Counted from the first letter of the stretch, positions 18,121-26,155 are shown. The stretch: DNA of 64,000 bases from Paenibacillus mendelii (GCF_024498075.1 NZ_JANHOF010000001.1:1240001-1304000), one strand, 5' to 3'. The notes: generated from the letters alone by a model not told the origin. Numbers and translations: made by a program.

Positions 18121-19377
18121 TCATCGTACCACAACTGCCGGACGTCTTGTTATGAACAAATGAAGAACAAACAACAGCAGCAGAACCGACCCGCTCACAA
18201 GAAACGGGGCATGCGGACCGAACAGGTCATAGAGCTTTCCGGACATAATGCTCCCAAACACCATGCCTAAGCCTTCAATAGTCAGGAAGAAGCCCCATAC
18301 CGCGCCGCGTTCCGATTTTGGAATGGCTTCGGCGATCAGCGCGTTCCACGCTGGAATGATAAGTGCATAGCCCAGACCGATGACTGCAACAATAATCAGG
18401 ACATAGGGCAGCGATCGGGTATAGCCCAGCACCGGCAGCGCAACGGCAGATAAGAGAAAGCCGACATGTAAGAACCACTTGGTTCCGAAACGGTCGACCC
18501 ACTTGCCAACCGGTATGAGACCCAGAACCGTAATCGCGCCCCCGGCAACCAAGTACATGCTGTACTGCTGCGGCGTCAGATGCAAGACAGTCCGGGCGTA
18601 TAAGGTCAGGACGGGCGTCAATAAGCCCAGCGCAAAATTTTGCGTAAACATCGCCGGATACAGGAGCCGGCTAGCGTGCATGGAACGGCGGACTTTAGCA
18701 AAATAAGCCCTGATTCGAACCTGAAATGGCGGTTTGGCATCCGCCTCGGCTGCATGTATCTCCTTACGTCCTTCAATTTCCATCGATTTGCGGCGCCCTG
18801 GCAGAAAGAGTGCAACGAGCACGACAAGAATCATCATACCGATCAGCAATCGGAACGCCGGAAAATAAGTATTATCAACGATAAAGAAATTAATGATGAT
18901 CGGTCCAGAACCGACACCAACTAGCCAAGCCATATAGACAACGCTCATAATGGTGCCGCTCGCTTCATTGCCTGCGACAGCCGTCGCCCCCGTAATGACA
19001 CAAGGCCAGAGCGGGGATGTTCCAACTCCTAGGAGAACACATGCGAGAATGACCCAGCCAAAAGCCGAGGTGAATGATACGATTGCAACGGCAGCGAATG
19101 TAAATAAAACGCCGAATAGCATCACATACCGGTATCCGATCCGGTCAATGATCCATCCGAGCGGACTGCGGAAAGCATTGTCACCAATATATTGCAAAGC
19201 TAACGCCCAGCCAACCGCGTAGGCGGACAAGCCCAGTACCGTTCCCATATAGACGGGAAGGATAGATATGAGAAGAGCTCCTTTTACAAATTCAACAAGA
19301 AACATAATGATTAGCAATTGGACAACAAAAGGCGATGTCAGCACTTTTTTGCCGGCCCAGCCGTTAGCGATTTTCAT
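18121..19377 (-). CDS. MFS transporter
   Basis: A 418-residue membrane protein with two six-helix halves and a charged middle loop (about residues 200-235, GRRKSMEIEGRKEIHAAEAD). An MFS motif A-like loop reads GWIIDRIGYRYVMLFG. A clear AAAGGAG site precedes the ATG. It lies 18 bases before a second MFS gene and is probably co-transcribed with it. It is divergent from speA, and the 142-base gap holds promoters for both. Motif C of drug antiporters is not obvious here, so it may transport a metabolite rather than a drug. Confidence 0.82.
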   Translation of the reverse strand: MKIANGWAGKKVLTSPFVVQLLIIMFLVEFVKGALLISILPVYMGTVLGLSAYAVGWALALQYIGDNAFRSPLGWIIDRIGYRYVMLFGVLFTFAAVAIVSFTSAFGWVILACVLLGVGTSPLWPCVITGATAVAGNEASGTIMSVVYMAWLVGVGSGPIIINFFIVDNTYFPAFRLLIGMMILVVLVALFLPGRRKSMEIEGRKEIHAAEADAKPPFQVRIRAYFAKVRRSMHASRLLYPAMFTQNFALGLLTPVLTLYARTVLHLTPQQYSMYLVAGGAITVLGLIPVGKWVDRFGTKWFLHVGFLLSAVALPVLGYTRSLPYVLIIVAVIGLGYALIIPAWNALIAEAIPKSERGAVWGFFLTIEGLGMVFGSIMSGKLYDLFGPHAPFLVSGSVLLLLFVLHLFITRRPAVVVR

Positions 19378-19442
19378 AGGTGTGCTCCTTTCCCTTCAAT
19401 AACAAGACTCCCACTCTTCTATAGTTTCTACAAAAATGCCGC

Positions 19443-19470
19443 TTGCAATCCCCCCTGTTTTTGCTATACT
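19443..19470 (+). promoter_or_regulatory. Probable extended -10 sigma-A promoter of speA
   Basis: TTGCAA at 19443-19448, a 16-base spacer, and TATACT at 19465-19470 preceded by TGC. It is placed 50 bases before the start codon. Confidence 0.6.
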
Positions 19471-19519
19471 CAACCTTGTTTGTTAACGAAACTTGACGAA
19501 AGGTGGGGATGAAACAACG

Positions 19520-20989
19520 ATGGATCATTCTCGTACCCCATTGTTCAGTGCTCTGCGCGAGCACGCGGCTCACAATCCCGTTCAATTCCATATTCCTGGA
19601 CATAAGAAGGGTCTAGGCAGTGACCCCGAATTCAGATCGTTTATCGGCGATAATGCATTGTCGATCGACTTGATCAATATTGCCCCATTGGATGATTTGC
19701 ACCAGCCAACCGGCGTAATCGAAGAAGCTCAAAAATTGGCAGCCGATGCTTTCGGAGCCGATTATACCTTTTTTTCGGTACAAGGAACAAGCGGTGCCAT
19801 CATGACCATGATTTTGTCGGTGTGCGCACCCGGCGAGAAAATTATCGTGCCCCGCAATGTGCACAAGTCGATTATGTCTGCGATCATATTCGCCGGCGCC
19901 CGCCCTGTCTTCATCTCACCGGCACGCGATTCGAATCTTGGCATCGATCACGGCATTACAACCCGCTCGGTCAAGCGGGCGCTGGAACGGCATCCCGACG
20001 CGAAGGCCGTTCTTGTCATTAACCCGACTTATTTCGGCATCTGCGCGAATTTGAAAGAAATCGTTGATCTGGTTCACAGCTACGATATCCCTGTCCTTGT
20101 CGACGAAGCGCATGGCGTTCTCATTCAATTTCACGAGAAGCTGCCAATGTCCGCCATGCAGGCGGGTGCGGATATGGCCGCAACTAGCGTACACAAGCTG
20201 GGCGGATCCATGACGCAGAGCTCCGTGCTCAACGTTCGCAAAGGACGCGTGAACCCGCATCGCATTCAGACGATTATAAGCATGCTCACGACAACATCGA
20301 CATCGTATATTCTGCTCGCTTCCCTGGATACCTCTCGGCGGAACCTGGCGCTGAACGGCCATGATATTGCGGAGCAAACAATATCACTCGCTCAGCTTGC
20401 GCGCGATGAGATTAATAATATCCCAGGCCTCTACTGTATAGGGGAAGAAATTTTGGGCGATGAAGCGACTTACGATTACGATCCGACCAAGCTGACCATC
20501 CATGTTCGCCATCTGGGCATTACCGGCTACGAAACGGAGAATTGGCTGCGCGACCACCACAACATTGAAGTTGAACTGAGTGACATGTACAACATCCTGT
20601 GTCTCGTTACACCAGGAGATACCCGTGATTCGATTGATAAGCTGCTGATCGGACTACGCGAGCTGGCGGATACACACCACATTGTGAACGAAGCGATGGA
20701 GCTGGTCGTCAAAATCCCGGAAATCCCCCAGCTCTCGCTCACACCCCGCGACGCATTCTATGCCGAGACTGAAATTGTTCCATTCAAAGAATCCGCGGGA
20801 CGCATTATCGCTGAGTTTATATATGTTTACCCACCTGGCATCCCGATTCTACTCCCAGGCGAGGTTATCTCTCAGCAGAACATCAATTATATCATCGACC
20901 ATGTGGAAATCGGACTGCCTGTTAAGGGACCTGAGGACCGCAGCATCCAATTCGTTAAAGTAATCGTGGAAGAGACCGCGATTTCGTAA
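19520..20989 (+). CDS. speA: Orn/Lys/Arg decarboxylase, biosynthetic arginine decarboxylase type (SpeA)
   Basis: A 489-residue PLP enzyme that would make agmatine from arginine for polyamine synthesis. It starts with the family opening PVQFHIPGHKKG. The PLP-binding region has DEAHG near residues 195-199 and the Schiff-base lysine K226 in ATSVHKLGGSMTQ. A small C-terminal domain ends with YPPGIPILLPGEVIS. The length matches Bacillus SpeA and is shorter than inducible enterobacterial decarboxylases. The ATG at 19520 follows AGGTGGGG by 11 bases. No other polyamine genes (speE, speB) are adjacent. Lysine or ornithine as substrate cannot be excluded from sequence alone. Confidence 0.85.
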   Translation: MDHSRTPLFSALREHAAHNPVQFHIPGHKKGLGSDPEFRSFIGDNALSIDLINIAPLDDLHQPTGVIEEAQKLAADAFGADYTFFSVQGTSGAIMTMILSVCAPGEKIIVPRNVHKSIMSAIIFAGARPVFISPARDSNLGIDHGITTRSVKRALERHPDAKAVLVINPTYFGICANLKEIVDLVHSYDIPVLVDEAHGVLIQFHEKLPMSAMQAGADMAATSVHKLGGSMTQSSVLNVRKGRVNPHRIQTIISMLTTTSTSYILLASLDTSRRNLALNGHDIAEQTISLAQLARDEINNIPGLYCIGEEILGDEATYDYDPTKLTIHVRHLGITGYETENWLRDHHNIEVELSDMYNILCLVTPGDTRDSIDKLLIGLRELADTHHIVNEAMELVVKIPEIPQLSLTPRDAFYAETEIVPFKESAGRIIAEFIYVYPPGIPILLPGEVISQQNINYIIDHVEIGLPVKGPEDRSIQFVKVIVEETAIS

Positions 20990-21003
20990 CCGCATCTATC
21001 CAA

Positions 21004-21037
21004 CACGAAGACCGGAGAGCAATCTCCGGTCTTCGTG
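21004..21037 (+). terminator. Hairpin terminator after speA
   Basis: A perfect 15-bp stem (21004-21018 with 21023-21037) and a GCAA tetraloop, 14 bases after the stop. No T-run follows, so termination may be partial. Confidence 0.65.
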
Positions 21038-21130
21038 CGTATAGACAGGGCCCCCCGTCCATATGGTCTGATTGGCGGATATTGTCAATCCCAGCCCGGG
21101 ATGCTATGATGTTGAAGGGGGTGGACTACG

Positions 21131-21550
21131 TTGGGTCAAAGCGCTTACATCACTTTTACGGACGGCTCTCTCGTCGATCGTCTTGACCTCTCTGGGGTGA
21201 AGGCACAATTGGACCGTTATCGCGAACAAACATCGCTGACAGGCCAACAGCTGGGGTGGGATTATACCGAAGCGGCTTTTCCGTATACGTTCGAAACGAA
21301 GCCTGGTGAGGAAGATCGTTGGTTCTATTTGAAGGGAACAAGCCCGCTATACAACTACATCCTGTTTGGCGTCGGAACGAAGCAGGACGATGACCGCGAG
21401 AAAGCCTTTGTCCAAGTCGTTCTTCCTGATTCGGCTACCCATGGCGACAAGGCAAAGGGCAACGAGCTGTGCAAATATATGGCCAAGCAGCTGCAGGCCG
21501 AATTGAAGATGTTTAACGGACGAACCATCTATTACAATCCGCGCAAATAA
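21131..21550 (+). CDS. Small conserved protein, DUF1885-like
   Basis: A 139-residue soluble protein starting with TTG at 21131, supported by AAGGGGGTGG just upstream. It begins MGQSAYITFTDGS and has GQQLGWDYTEAAFPYTFE and a C-terminal GNELCKYMAKQLQAELKMFNGRTIYYNPRK. From memory this resembles the DUF1885 family of Bacillus and relatives, of unknown function. No membrane segment or signal is seen. It stands alone between speA and a terminator. The TTG start gives the conserved-looking N-terminus. Confidence 0.7.
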   Translation: MGQSAYITFTDGSLVDRLDLSGVKAQLDRYREQTSLTGQQLGWDYTEAAFPYTFETKPGEEDRWFYLKGTSPLYNYILFGVGTKQDDDREKAFVQVVLPDSATHGDKAKGNELCKYMAKQLQAELKMFNGRTIYYNPRK

Positions 21551-21555
21551 CGATA

Positions 21556-21601
21556 AACAAACAAGCTCCAGTACCATGGAAGGTTCCGGAGCTTGTTTGT
21601 T
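21556..21601. terminator. Bidirectional terminator between convergent small genes
   Basis: A 14-bp stem (AACAAACAAGCTCC at 21556-21569 with its complement at 21588-21601). T-rich flanks on both strands serve the DUF1885-like gene and the DUF1292 gene. Confidence 0.75.
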
Positions 21602-21618
21602 ATCAGATGCTTATTGTG

Positions 21619-21930
21619 CTAAGCTTCATTCTCACTTTGGGCGATTTCTTCATAGATACGAGTAACGCGTTCCCATTCTGCATCGTCCTCGATACCGACA
21701 AGGAAAGCTTCCTCGTTCTCTTCTTCAATTCGGAATATAACACCGTCTGCTTCCGGATCGTTGCGATCCAGCAGGACTGCATAGGCTTTTTCTTCCGATT
21801 CGAATGTGTAAACCATTACCATCTCGCGCTCTTTGCCTTCTTCGTCCGTAACTAGAAATACATGCTCTTCATGCTCATGATCGTGATCATGACCACAACC
21901 GCAGTTTTCTCCGTGTTGATGTTCACTCAT
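21619..21930 (-). CDS. DUF1292 family protein (YrzB-like) with a His/Asp-rich N-terminus
   Basis: A 103-residue acidic protein of the YrzB/UPF0473 family: FLVTDEEGKEREMVMVYTFE, YAVLLDRND and GVIFRIEEENEEAFLVGIEDD are the family core. The first 22 residues contain six His, two Cys and several Asp/Glu (HQHGENCGCGHDHDHEHEE), a pattern often seen in metal-binding tails; this is more pronounced than I recall for YrzB. The function is unknown. The gene stands alone with a shared terminator at its 3' end; the ribosome site (AGGG) is modest. Confidence 0.85.
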   Translation of the reverse strand: MSEHQHGENCGCGHDHDHEHEEHVFLVTDEEGKEREMVMVYTFESEEKAYAVLLDRNDPEADGVIFRIEEENEEAFLVGIEDDAEWERVTRIYEEIAQSENEA

Positions 21931-22049
21931 GGGATACCCTCATTTCAATTCATCTATGGACTTTCCTTCGTATCGTAACATGAGAACAATTGCCCGGTCA
22001 AACAAAACACCCCCCGCTATGAAACACAGCTGGGGAAGCAGAAACCGCA

Positions 22050-22613
22050 CTATTGCGCGGTAATAATTTTCTCCGAAACAAGCTTCCATTCGTCATTCGC
22101 ATTCACTTTCAGGAAGAACCGAACGGCATACTTACCAGACGCGTCAAAATTATATTTAATGTCGTCTGTACGGTACCAGAAGTTGTCCTTGTTCACCGAT
22201 ACATTCTGCGATTGAATAACTTTCTCGGTGCCTGACGGGTCATAGATCGATACCTTAACAGCAGCAACCTCGGTCTTTAAATTGTCAATCTGCGCAAACA
22301 CCTTGAATGTGTAGTGGTTACCTTTGTTGACATTACCAAAGATATTATTGTCTTGGAACAAGAACATATGAACATTCGGTTTATAGACCGTGACCTTCTT
22401 CGAAGCCTCGTCCCAAATAACAAGTGACTGCAGCGTGCTGGCTAATTGCCTCACCGCTAAGTACGTCTTCCCGTCAGATATTAGACCCGCATCATCAAGC
22501 TCTTCTCCATTAACGATAACTCTTACTTTCTGCGCCGCCGAATCGGCGAACATCATCGTACCGCCCCATAATGACATGACCAGCAGCAAGATGAGAAGCC
22601 TTCTGAATTTCAT
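22050..22613 (-). CDS. Secreted protein with copper-amine-oxidase N-terminal-like (stalk) domain
   Basis: A 187-residue exported protein. The ATG at 22613 has GGAGGG upstream and begins a classic signal peptide (MKFRRLLILLLVMSLWGG, cleavage near FADSA). A short domain follows with VRVIVNGEEL, ISDGKTYLAVRQLAST and VIWDEASKKVTVYKP, the repeat found in copper amine oxidase N-domains and common in Paenibacillus wall proteins. The C-terminal 100 residues look like an all-beta fold (YTFKVFAQIDNLKTEVAAVKVSI). No lipobox is present, so the protein is probably released or wall-associated. Its partner is unknown; it stands alone. Confidence 0.78.
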   Translation of the reverse strand: MKFRRLLILLLVMSLWGGTMMFADSAAQKVRVIVNGEELDDAGLISDGKTYLAVRQLASTLQSLVIWDEASKKVTVYKPNVHMFLFQDNNIFGNVNKGNHYTFKVFAQIDNLKTEVAAVKVSIYDPSGTEKVIQSQNVSVNKDNFWYRTDDIKYNFDASGKYAVRFFLKVNANDEWKLVSEKIITAQ

Positions 22614-22737
22614 GCTCGCAAACCCTCCATCCGTTTGTCTGGATGTAAGGTTATACTCCCTCATTTGTCCAAAGTTGCGTCAAAACTCAAACTTTTTTCT
22701 GTTGAATTTTGTCGGATTCTGTTGATCGCCGCGCTTT

Positions 22738-22772
22738 CCCGGGAAATGGTATATTATCTCTCATTTCCCGGG
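22738..22772. repeat. 11-bp inverted repeat with 13-base loop
   Basis: CCCGGGAAATG at 22738-22748 pairs exactly with 22762-22772. No T-run is next to it. It lies between the stalk-domain gene and the 65-residue Cys protein; it could be an operator or an RNA stem. Confidence 0.6.
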
Positions 22773-22798
22773 CTGCAAGCTATAGCATCATAGACCGT

Positions 22799-22996
22799 TT
22801 ACACGAATGTGCGTGTCAATATACAGGGTACCCCTTTGCCTACCGCTCCCGGCCTTCTCATTCCTTCCAAATAACGCATTCCCCTCGCACATGGCGTTTT
22901 GCATACCGCACAGGTATCGGATAGAACGAGTCGCATAACAGCTTGTTTACGGTCGGACGGCGACTGCTTCTTTTTGACTACTTTGGCTTTGCTCAT
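22799..22996 (-). CDS. 65-residue basic protein with CxxC-type cysteines
   Basis: A short Lys/Arg-rich protein with the ATG at 22996 and AGGAG 11 bases upstream. A basic N-terminus (MSKAKVVKKKQSPSDRKQ) leads to LVLSDTCAVCKTPCARGMRYLEGM and a fourth Cys in GKGVPCILTR. The C-x2-C-x3-C plus C pattern suggests a small zinc-binding fold. I recall similar small proteins in Bacillus and Paenibacillus genomes but know no function. It may bind nucleic acid, which is inference from charge and cysteines only. Confidence 0.65.
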   Translation of the reverse strand: MSKAKVVKKKQSPSDRKQAVMRLVLSDTCAVCKTPCARGMRYLEGMRRPGAVGKGVPCILTRTFV

Positions 22997-23178
22997 GGCC
23001 GCTCTCACTCCTGCTCATCGCATCATTCGGTGCTTGGATATTCTATGATGGAGCAGGCGTTCGTGTATCCGCATTTGTCCCGTGGAAACTGACATATTTC
23101 GATGGTCAGCCCCTTTAATTTTTCATAAGGAAATGATAAATTGGTTAATAACGGATATGCTCAAGGGGGAACACCCGA

Positions 23179-23907
23179 TTGAAAATACAGATGCTTGGGA
23201 CAGGAAGCGCGTTTGCAAAAAACTACTACAATACGAATGCGCTGCTCTTCTCAAACGGGAAAACCGCAATGCTGGATTGCGGAATTACAGCGCCATTATC
23301 GCTGCATAAGCTTGGCAAAACCTTTGATGAAATCGATGCGCTGCTTATTAGCCATATTCATGCCGACCATATCGGGGGAATGGAAGAATACGCCTTCCAG
23401 ATGAAATTTGTATACGGACGGAAACCTTTATTGTTCGTGCCAGAGCCTCTGGTTAAGCCCTTGTGGGAATCATCGCTGCAAGGCGGGCTGATGCAGGAGG
23501 ATCTGCTCTTGCTTGAGGATTATTTTGAAGTGAGGCCGGTCTATGCAGGAATAGGGACAGAGATTCTGCCCGGCCTAACGGTTGAACCGATCCCTACGAA
23601 GCATATTGCCAACAAACCGAACTTTTCTTACCTCATCAATGGAACGTTCTTCTATTCAGCCGACATGAAATTTGACGATGACTTATTGAAGACGCTCTGC
23701 AAGCGAGGCTGCACAACCATCTTTCATGACTGTCAGCTGCGGCCTCCAGGTGCTGTACATACGACGCTTGATGAGCTTCGGTCCCTACCGGAGGGTATTC
23801 AAGAGCGGATTTGGCTCATGCATTACGACGATACTATGCCTCAGTATGAAGGGCGAACGGGATCCATGCGATTTGTAGAACAGCATAAAGAGTATAAATT
23901 CAATTAA
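23179..23907 (+). CDS. Metallo-beta-lactamase-fold hydrolase (RNase Z-like group)
   Basis: A 242-residue cytoplasmic enzyme starting with TTG at 23179, nine bases after AAGGGGG. The opening MKIQMLGTGSAFAKNYYNTNALL and the metal motif SHIHADHIGG are clear, with a further His in PTKHIANKP, Asp in YSADMKFDD, and a late metal His in WLMHYDD. The arrangement is that of the RNase Z/phosphodiesterase branch of the fold, but the RNase Z flexible arm is absent. The substrate is unknown. It is a single gene with a very strong terminator. Confidence 0.8.
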   Translation: MKIQMLGTGSAFAKNYYNTNALLFSNGKTAMLDCGITAPLSLHKLGKTFDEIDALLISHIHADHIGGMEEYAFQMKFVYGRKPLLFVPEPLVKPLWESSLQGGLMQEDLLLLEDYFEVRPVYAGIGTEILPGLTVEPIPTKHIANKPNFSYLINGTFFYSADMKFDDDLLKTLCKRGCTTIFHDCQLRPPGAVHTTLDELRSLPEGIQERIWLMHYDDTMPQYEGRTGSMRFVEQHKEYKFN

Positions 23908-23920
23908 ATGAATGTAAAGC

Positions 23921-23964
23921 AACAACAAAGAAGGAACAGCTTCGGCTGTTCCTTCTTTGTTGTT
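23921..23964 (+). terminator. Perfect 20-bp terminator stem with UUCG tetraloop
   Basis: The left arm at 23921-23940 and right arm at 23945-23964 are perfectly complementary. The loop is TTCG closed by C-G, the most stable RNA tetraloop. The arms are A-rich/T-rich at their base. Confidence 0.9.
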
Positions 23965-23987
23965 TAGAATGCGCTCCGTCAGCTAAT

Positions 23988-24242
23988 CTAGAAGATCGGC
24001 AGCTGATCCAGATTGTTTGAGGGATCGCCATCCGCATCGCCGCGAATATACGTGCCCCCATCTCTTCCTTTAAAAGCATTGACGCCTGCTAATTGACCCG
24101 CTTCCACTTCCTGCAATGCCTCTTCGTACTGTAAAACACGGCCTGTAGATGTTTGGAAAGCTGTTAAGTCACCGTCACCATTCTTCTGAACGGCAACAAT
24201 CGATTCCCGATTGTCTGATCCGGCTTGCTCGAATGTGTTCAT
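23988..24242 (-). CDS. DUF3892 family protein
   Basis: An 84-residue protein with a full AAAGGAGG site. Core segments ESIVAVQKNGDGDLTAFQTSTGRVLQYEEALQ and GVNAFKGRDGGTYIRGDADGDPSNNLDQLP fit DUF3892, a small family common in spore-formers. No signal or membrane segment is seen. The function is unknown. Confidence 0.75.
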   Translation of the reverse strand: MNTFEQAGSDNRESIVAVQKNGDGDLTAFQTSTGRVLQYEEALQEVEAGQLAGVNAFKGRDGGTYIRGDADGDPSNNLDQLPIF

Positions 24243-24358
24243 AGCTTAGCCTCCTTTGTAGTCACAAGGAATAGAATGCCCGCTATGCCCTTCTATTATT
24301 CGACATGATCAGGTATGATAGAAACGCACCACGTGCCCGAAAGGAGTTGAACGCAGCC

Positions 24359-24463
24359 GTGACGTCGGTTTACGTAATTTCGATTATAATGGTCATCGTC
24401 TTAACCGCATTGTTTCTGTGGGTCACCAAAAAAGCCTATTCCCGTAAATGGGAGGATGAATAG
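24359..24463 (+). CDS. 34-residue single-pass membrane protein (YtzI-like)
   Basis: The GTG at 24359 is 12 bases after AAAGGAG. One helix (VYVISIIMVIVLTALFLWV) is followed by a short charged tail TKKAYSRKWEDE. The KAYS motif after the helix resembles the small Bacillus protein YtzI as I recall it. The function is unknown. It is too short for most gene callers. Confidence 0.6.
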   Translation: MTSVYVISIIMVIVLTALFLWVTKKAYSRKWEDE

Positions 24464-24507
24464 AACCAGCGTCCGGGTTTCCGTATGCGAGATCCCGGAC
24501 GACTATT

Positions 24508-24741
24508 TCAGGAGTCGGTCAAAGGTGCAGCGTATGGATCCGCTACCGTATCCGGGAGTTTCGGATTCAGTGGTTTCTCCGATTCCGGTCCCTCATATAC
24601 GCTGCCAAGAACCGATTCGCTCTCCGGATAAACCTCCATCATGACTGTATTCGATTGAACTGTCTTCGTTGATCTCCCCAGGAAGTCCGTACAGCCTGAG
24701 CACAGCAGCAAACAACCTATCAGAACGATTACTTTTCTCAA
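24508..24741 (-). CDS. Small lipoprotein
   Basis: The TTG start at 24741 gives a 77-residue protein with a clean lipoprotein signal: MRKVIVLIGCLLL then lipobox LCSGC. The mature part is Pro/Ser/Glu-rich and looks disordered (VYPESESVLGSVYEGPESEKPLNPKLPD). A longer frame from an ATG at 24774 would add 11 residues before the signal, which is less natural. No known family was recognised. Confidence 0.55.
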   Translation of the reverse strand: MRKVIVLIGCLLLCSGCTDFLGRSTKTVQSNTVMMEVYPESESVLGSVYEGPESEKPLNPKLPDTVADPYAAPLTDS

Positions 24742-24816
24742 GATCGACCATCCCCAGCCTTTATGTTCATGCAATGGGAATAGTATGCTCCAATAATGGA
24801 TAGGCTAAACGCTTGT

Positions 24817-24999
24817 TTAGTGTCTTCTTGTCTTGCTGTCGGGTCCTGCTTCTGGAGGCAGCTTGCGTCCCCACACGAACAGCTCGTCGTATGCGAATGA
24901 ATCCTTAACCACAAGACGGGTGGTGCACCACGAGACGATCCCGACGATACCGAATAAACCAACGATCCATACAGCCAAATAAGCCGCTTCGTTCATCAT
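24817..24999 (-). CDS. Small single-pass membrane protein
   Basis: About 60 residues from the ATG at 24999 (a second ATG follows directly; GGAG is just upstream). One helix (AYLAVWIVGLFGIVGIVSW) is followed by a hydrophilic tail with VVKDSFAYDELFVWGRKLP. No family was recognised. It lies close to the lipoprotein gene on the same strand, so the two may be co-transcribed. Confidence 0.5.
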   Translation of the reverse strand: MMNEAAYLAVWIVGLFGIVGIVSWCTTRLVVKDSFAYDELFVWGRKLPPEAGPDSKTRRH

Positions 25000-25112
25000 A
25001 ATCTCCGCCTCTCTTCCAACTGCATCTACCATAAAGATATGATTGCAGCCTGTCGAATAGTCTCGTTATGAGAGCGGATTCTTATAAGATATAATTTTTC
25101 TTGATAAATGTG

Positions 25113-25141
25113 TTGACTTTCTGATTTGAACTTGTTATATT
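25113..25141 (+). promoter_or_regulatory. Strong sigma-A promoter of tRNA-Val
   Basis: TTGACT at 25113-25118, a 17-base spacer, and TATATT at 25136-25141, 20 bases before the tRNA 5' end. Confidence 0.8.
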
Positions 25142-25161
25142 ATTACTTGTCACTGCGACAT

Positions 25162-25237
25162 GATCTGTTAGCTCAGCTGGGAGAGCACCATCTTGACAGG
25201 GTGGGGGTCAGTGGTTCGAGCCCACTACAGATCACCA
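25162..25237 (+). tRNA. tRNA-Val (GAC)
   Basis: A complete cloverleaf. The acceptor stem is GATCTGT/ACAGATC, the D-arm GCTC..GAGC, the anticodon loop TTGACAG (GAC), and the T-arm AGTGG/CCACT around TTCGAGC. CCA is encoded. It is a single-gene transcript with its own promoter and terminator. Confidence 0.95.
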
Positions 25238-25251
25238 TACTTCTAAAGCTG

Positions 25252-25284
25252 AAACCCTTGATAATCAAGGGTTTTTTTGTTTTT
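25252..25284 (+). terminator. Terminator of tRNA-Val
   Basis: AAACCCTTGA/TCAAGGGTTT stem followed by a long T-run. Confidence 0.85.
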
Positions 25285-25744
25285 TAAATTTTTCAAACCC
25301 TCTGATTCCAACGATTTTCCCACGTGATACGAATCTGTCTCCGATCAAATAGAAAAAGGCAGAGCGGGATGTTACGCCCTTCTGCCTTCATTCTTATTAA
25401 AGATATTAATTTCGGTTCCTCCCAGCCAAATCCTAAAGACCAGTTGGCTTATATTTCTCTCTCCCAGCTCGTGCCACATGAACGGAGCATCACCGAGAAA
25501 TTCCTTTTAGCTGCATTCCTTTCGCACCTTCACGGAGCAAATTAAATCTGCTATAAATCAAACAATGTAGAGGAGCCTATCAATCTCCTGCGTAAAGGTT
25601 CCTTTTCTAATCTAATTGAATTCCATCATATAATCATATAATCCGGTTTTATACAAGAAATGGGGGTTCACCTCGCATACTTGTCCACACCTTTCCTCGG
25701 AAACAATCATAGAATGCATTAATTCCAAAGAAAGGGTGATTGAA
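25285..25744. other. Gene-free stretch with two terminator-like hairpins
   Basis: No convincing gene is seen. One hairpin at 25358-25386 (GGCAGA/TCTGCC with inner pairing) has a T-run on the minus strand and T-rich sequence on the plus strand. A second at 25571-25603 (AGGAGCC/GGTTCCT with one G-U) is followed by TTTTCT on the plus strand. The short frames here match no family and lack ribosome sites. It could hide a small RNA or be remnant DNA beside a tRNA. Confidence 0.4.
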
Positions 25745-26113
25745 TTGGCAAACACAGATGTAAGGCTCCAACTTTTCTCCGGCAATAATTTTACAAATCG
25801 GCGTATTGTTCTTAGACGTGGCGGGGTAGCAATTCGAGATTTGGGAGCATTTCGTTTTGATAACGTCCTTTCCAGTTTCCGTCTAAGAAATGTTTCAACC
25901 ACAGATTCTGTGACACTAGTTTTATTTTCACGAATTAACTTCCAGGGGTCCGTTCGCGTTTTTCGTGGAGCCCAAAACGTATCAAATTTAGGGAATTTCA
26001 ATAATCTAACTTCTTCCTTAATTTTAGTAGGACGTAACCTTACAGATGCCCAGATTCGACAGATCCAAAGTACCGGTAACCCTCCTCGTGATATTTTGGT
26101 TATCAGACAATAA
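25745..26113 (+). CDS. Beta/gamma-crystallin-like protein with two calcium-type motifs
   Basis: A 122-residue protein starting with TTG at 25745, six bases after AAAGGGTG. It repeats a pattern F-x-G-x-x-F...(N/D)(N/D)xxSS: DNVLSS at residues 39-44 and NNLTSS at 86-91. This is the N/D-N/D-x-x-S/T-S calcium-binding signature of the beta/gamma-crystallin fold. There is no signal peptide. The gene is AT-richer than its neighbours and stands alone between tRNA-Val and a terminator. Bacterial crystallin-fold proteins bind calcium and gain stability; the role here is unknown. A lone small stress or spore protein is a possible reading. Confidence 0.65.
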   Translation: MANTDVRLQLFSGNNFTNRRIVLRRGGVAIRDLGAFRFDNVLSSFRLRNVSTTDSVTLVLFSRINFQGSVRVFRGAQNVSNLGNFNNLTSSLILVGRNLTDAQIRQIQSTGNPPRDILVIRQ

Positions 26114-26128
26114 CAAACTGGTGAATTA

Positions 26129-26155
26129 GGCACAGAGATGTGCCTTTTTTTTTCG
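26129..26155 (+). terminator. Terminator after the crystallin-like gene
   Basis: GGCACA/TGTGCC stem followed by ten T, 15 bases after the stop. Confidence 0.85.

Noticed and set aside
22709..22924. A 71-codon plus-strand frame
   Set aside because: It spans the inverted repeat and is antisense to the 65-residue Cys protein; no ribosome site.
25324..25545. A 73-codon plus-strand frame after tRNA-Val
   Set aside because: It runs through a hairpin, has no ribosome site and resembles nothing known.
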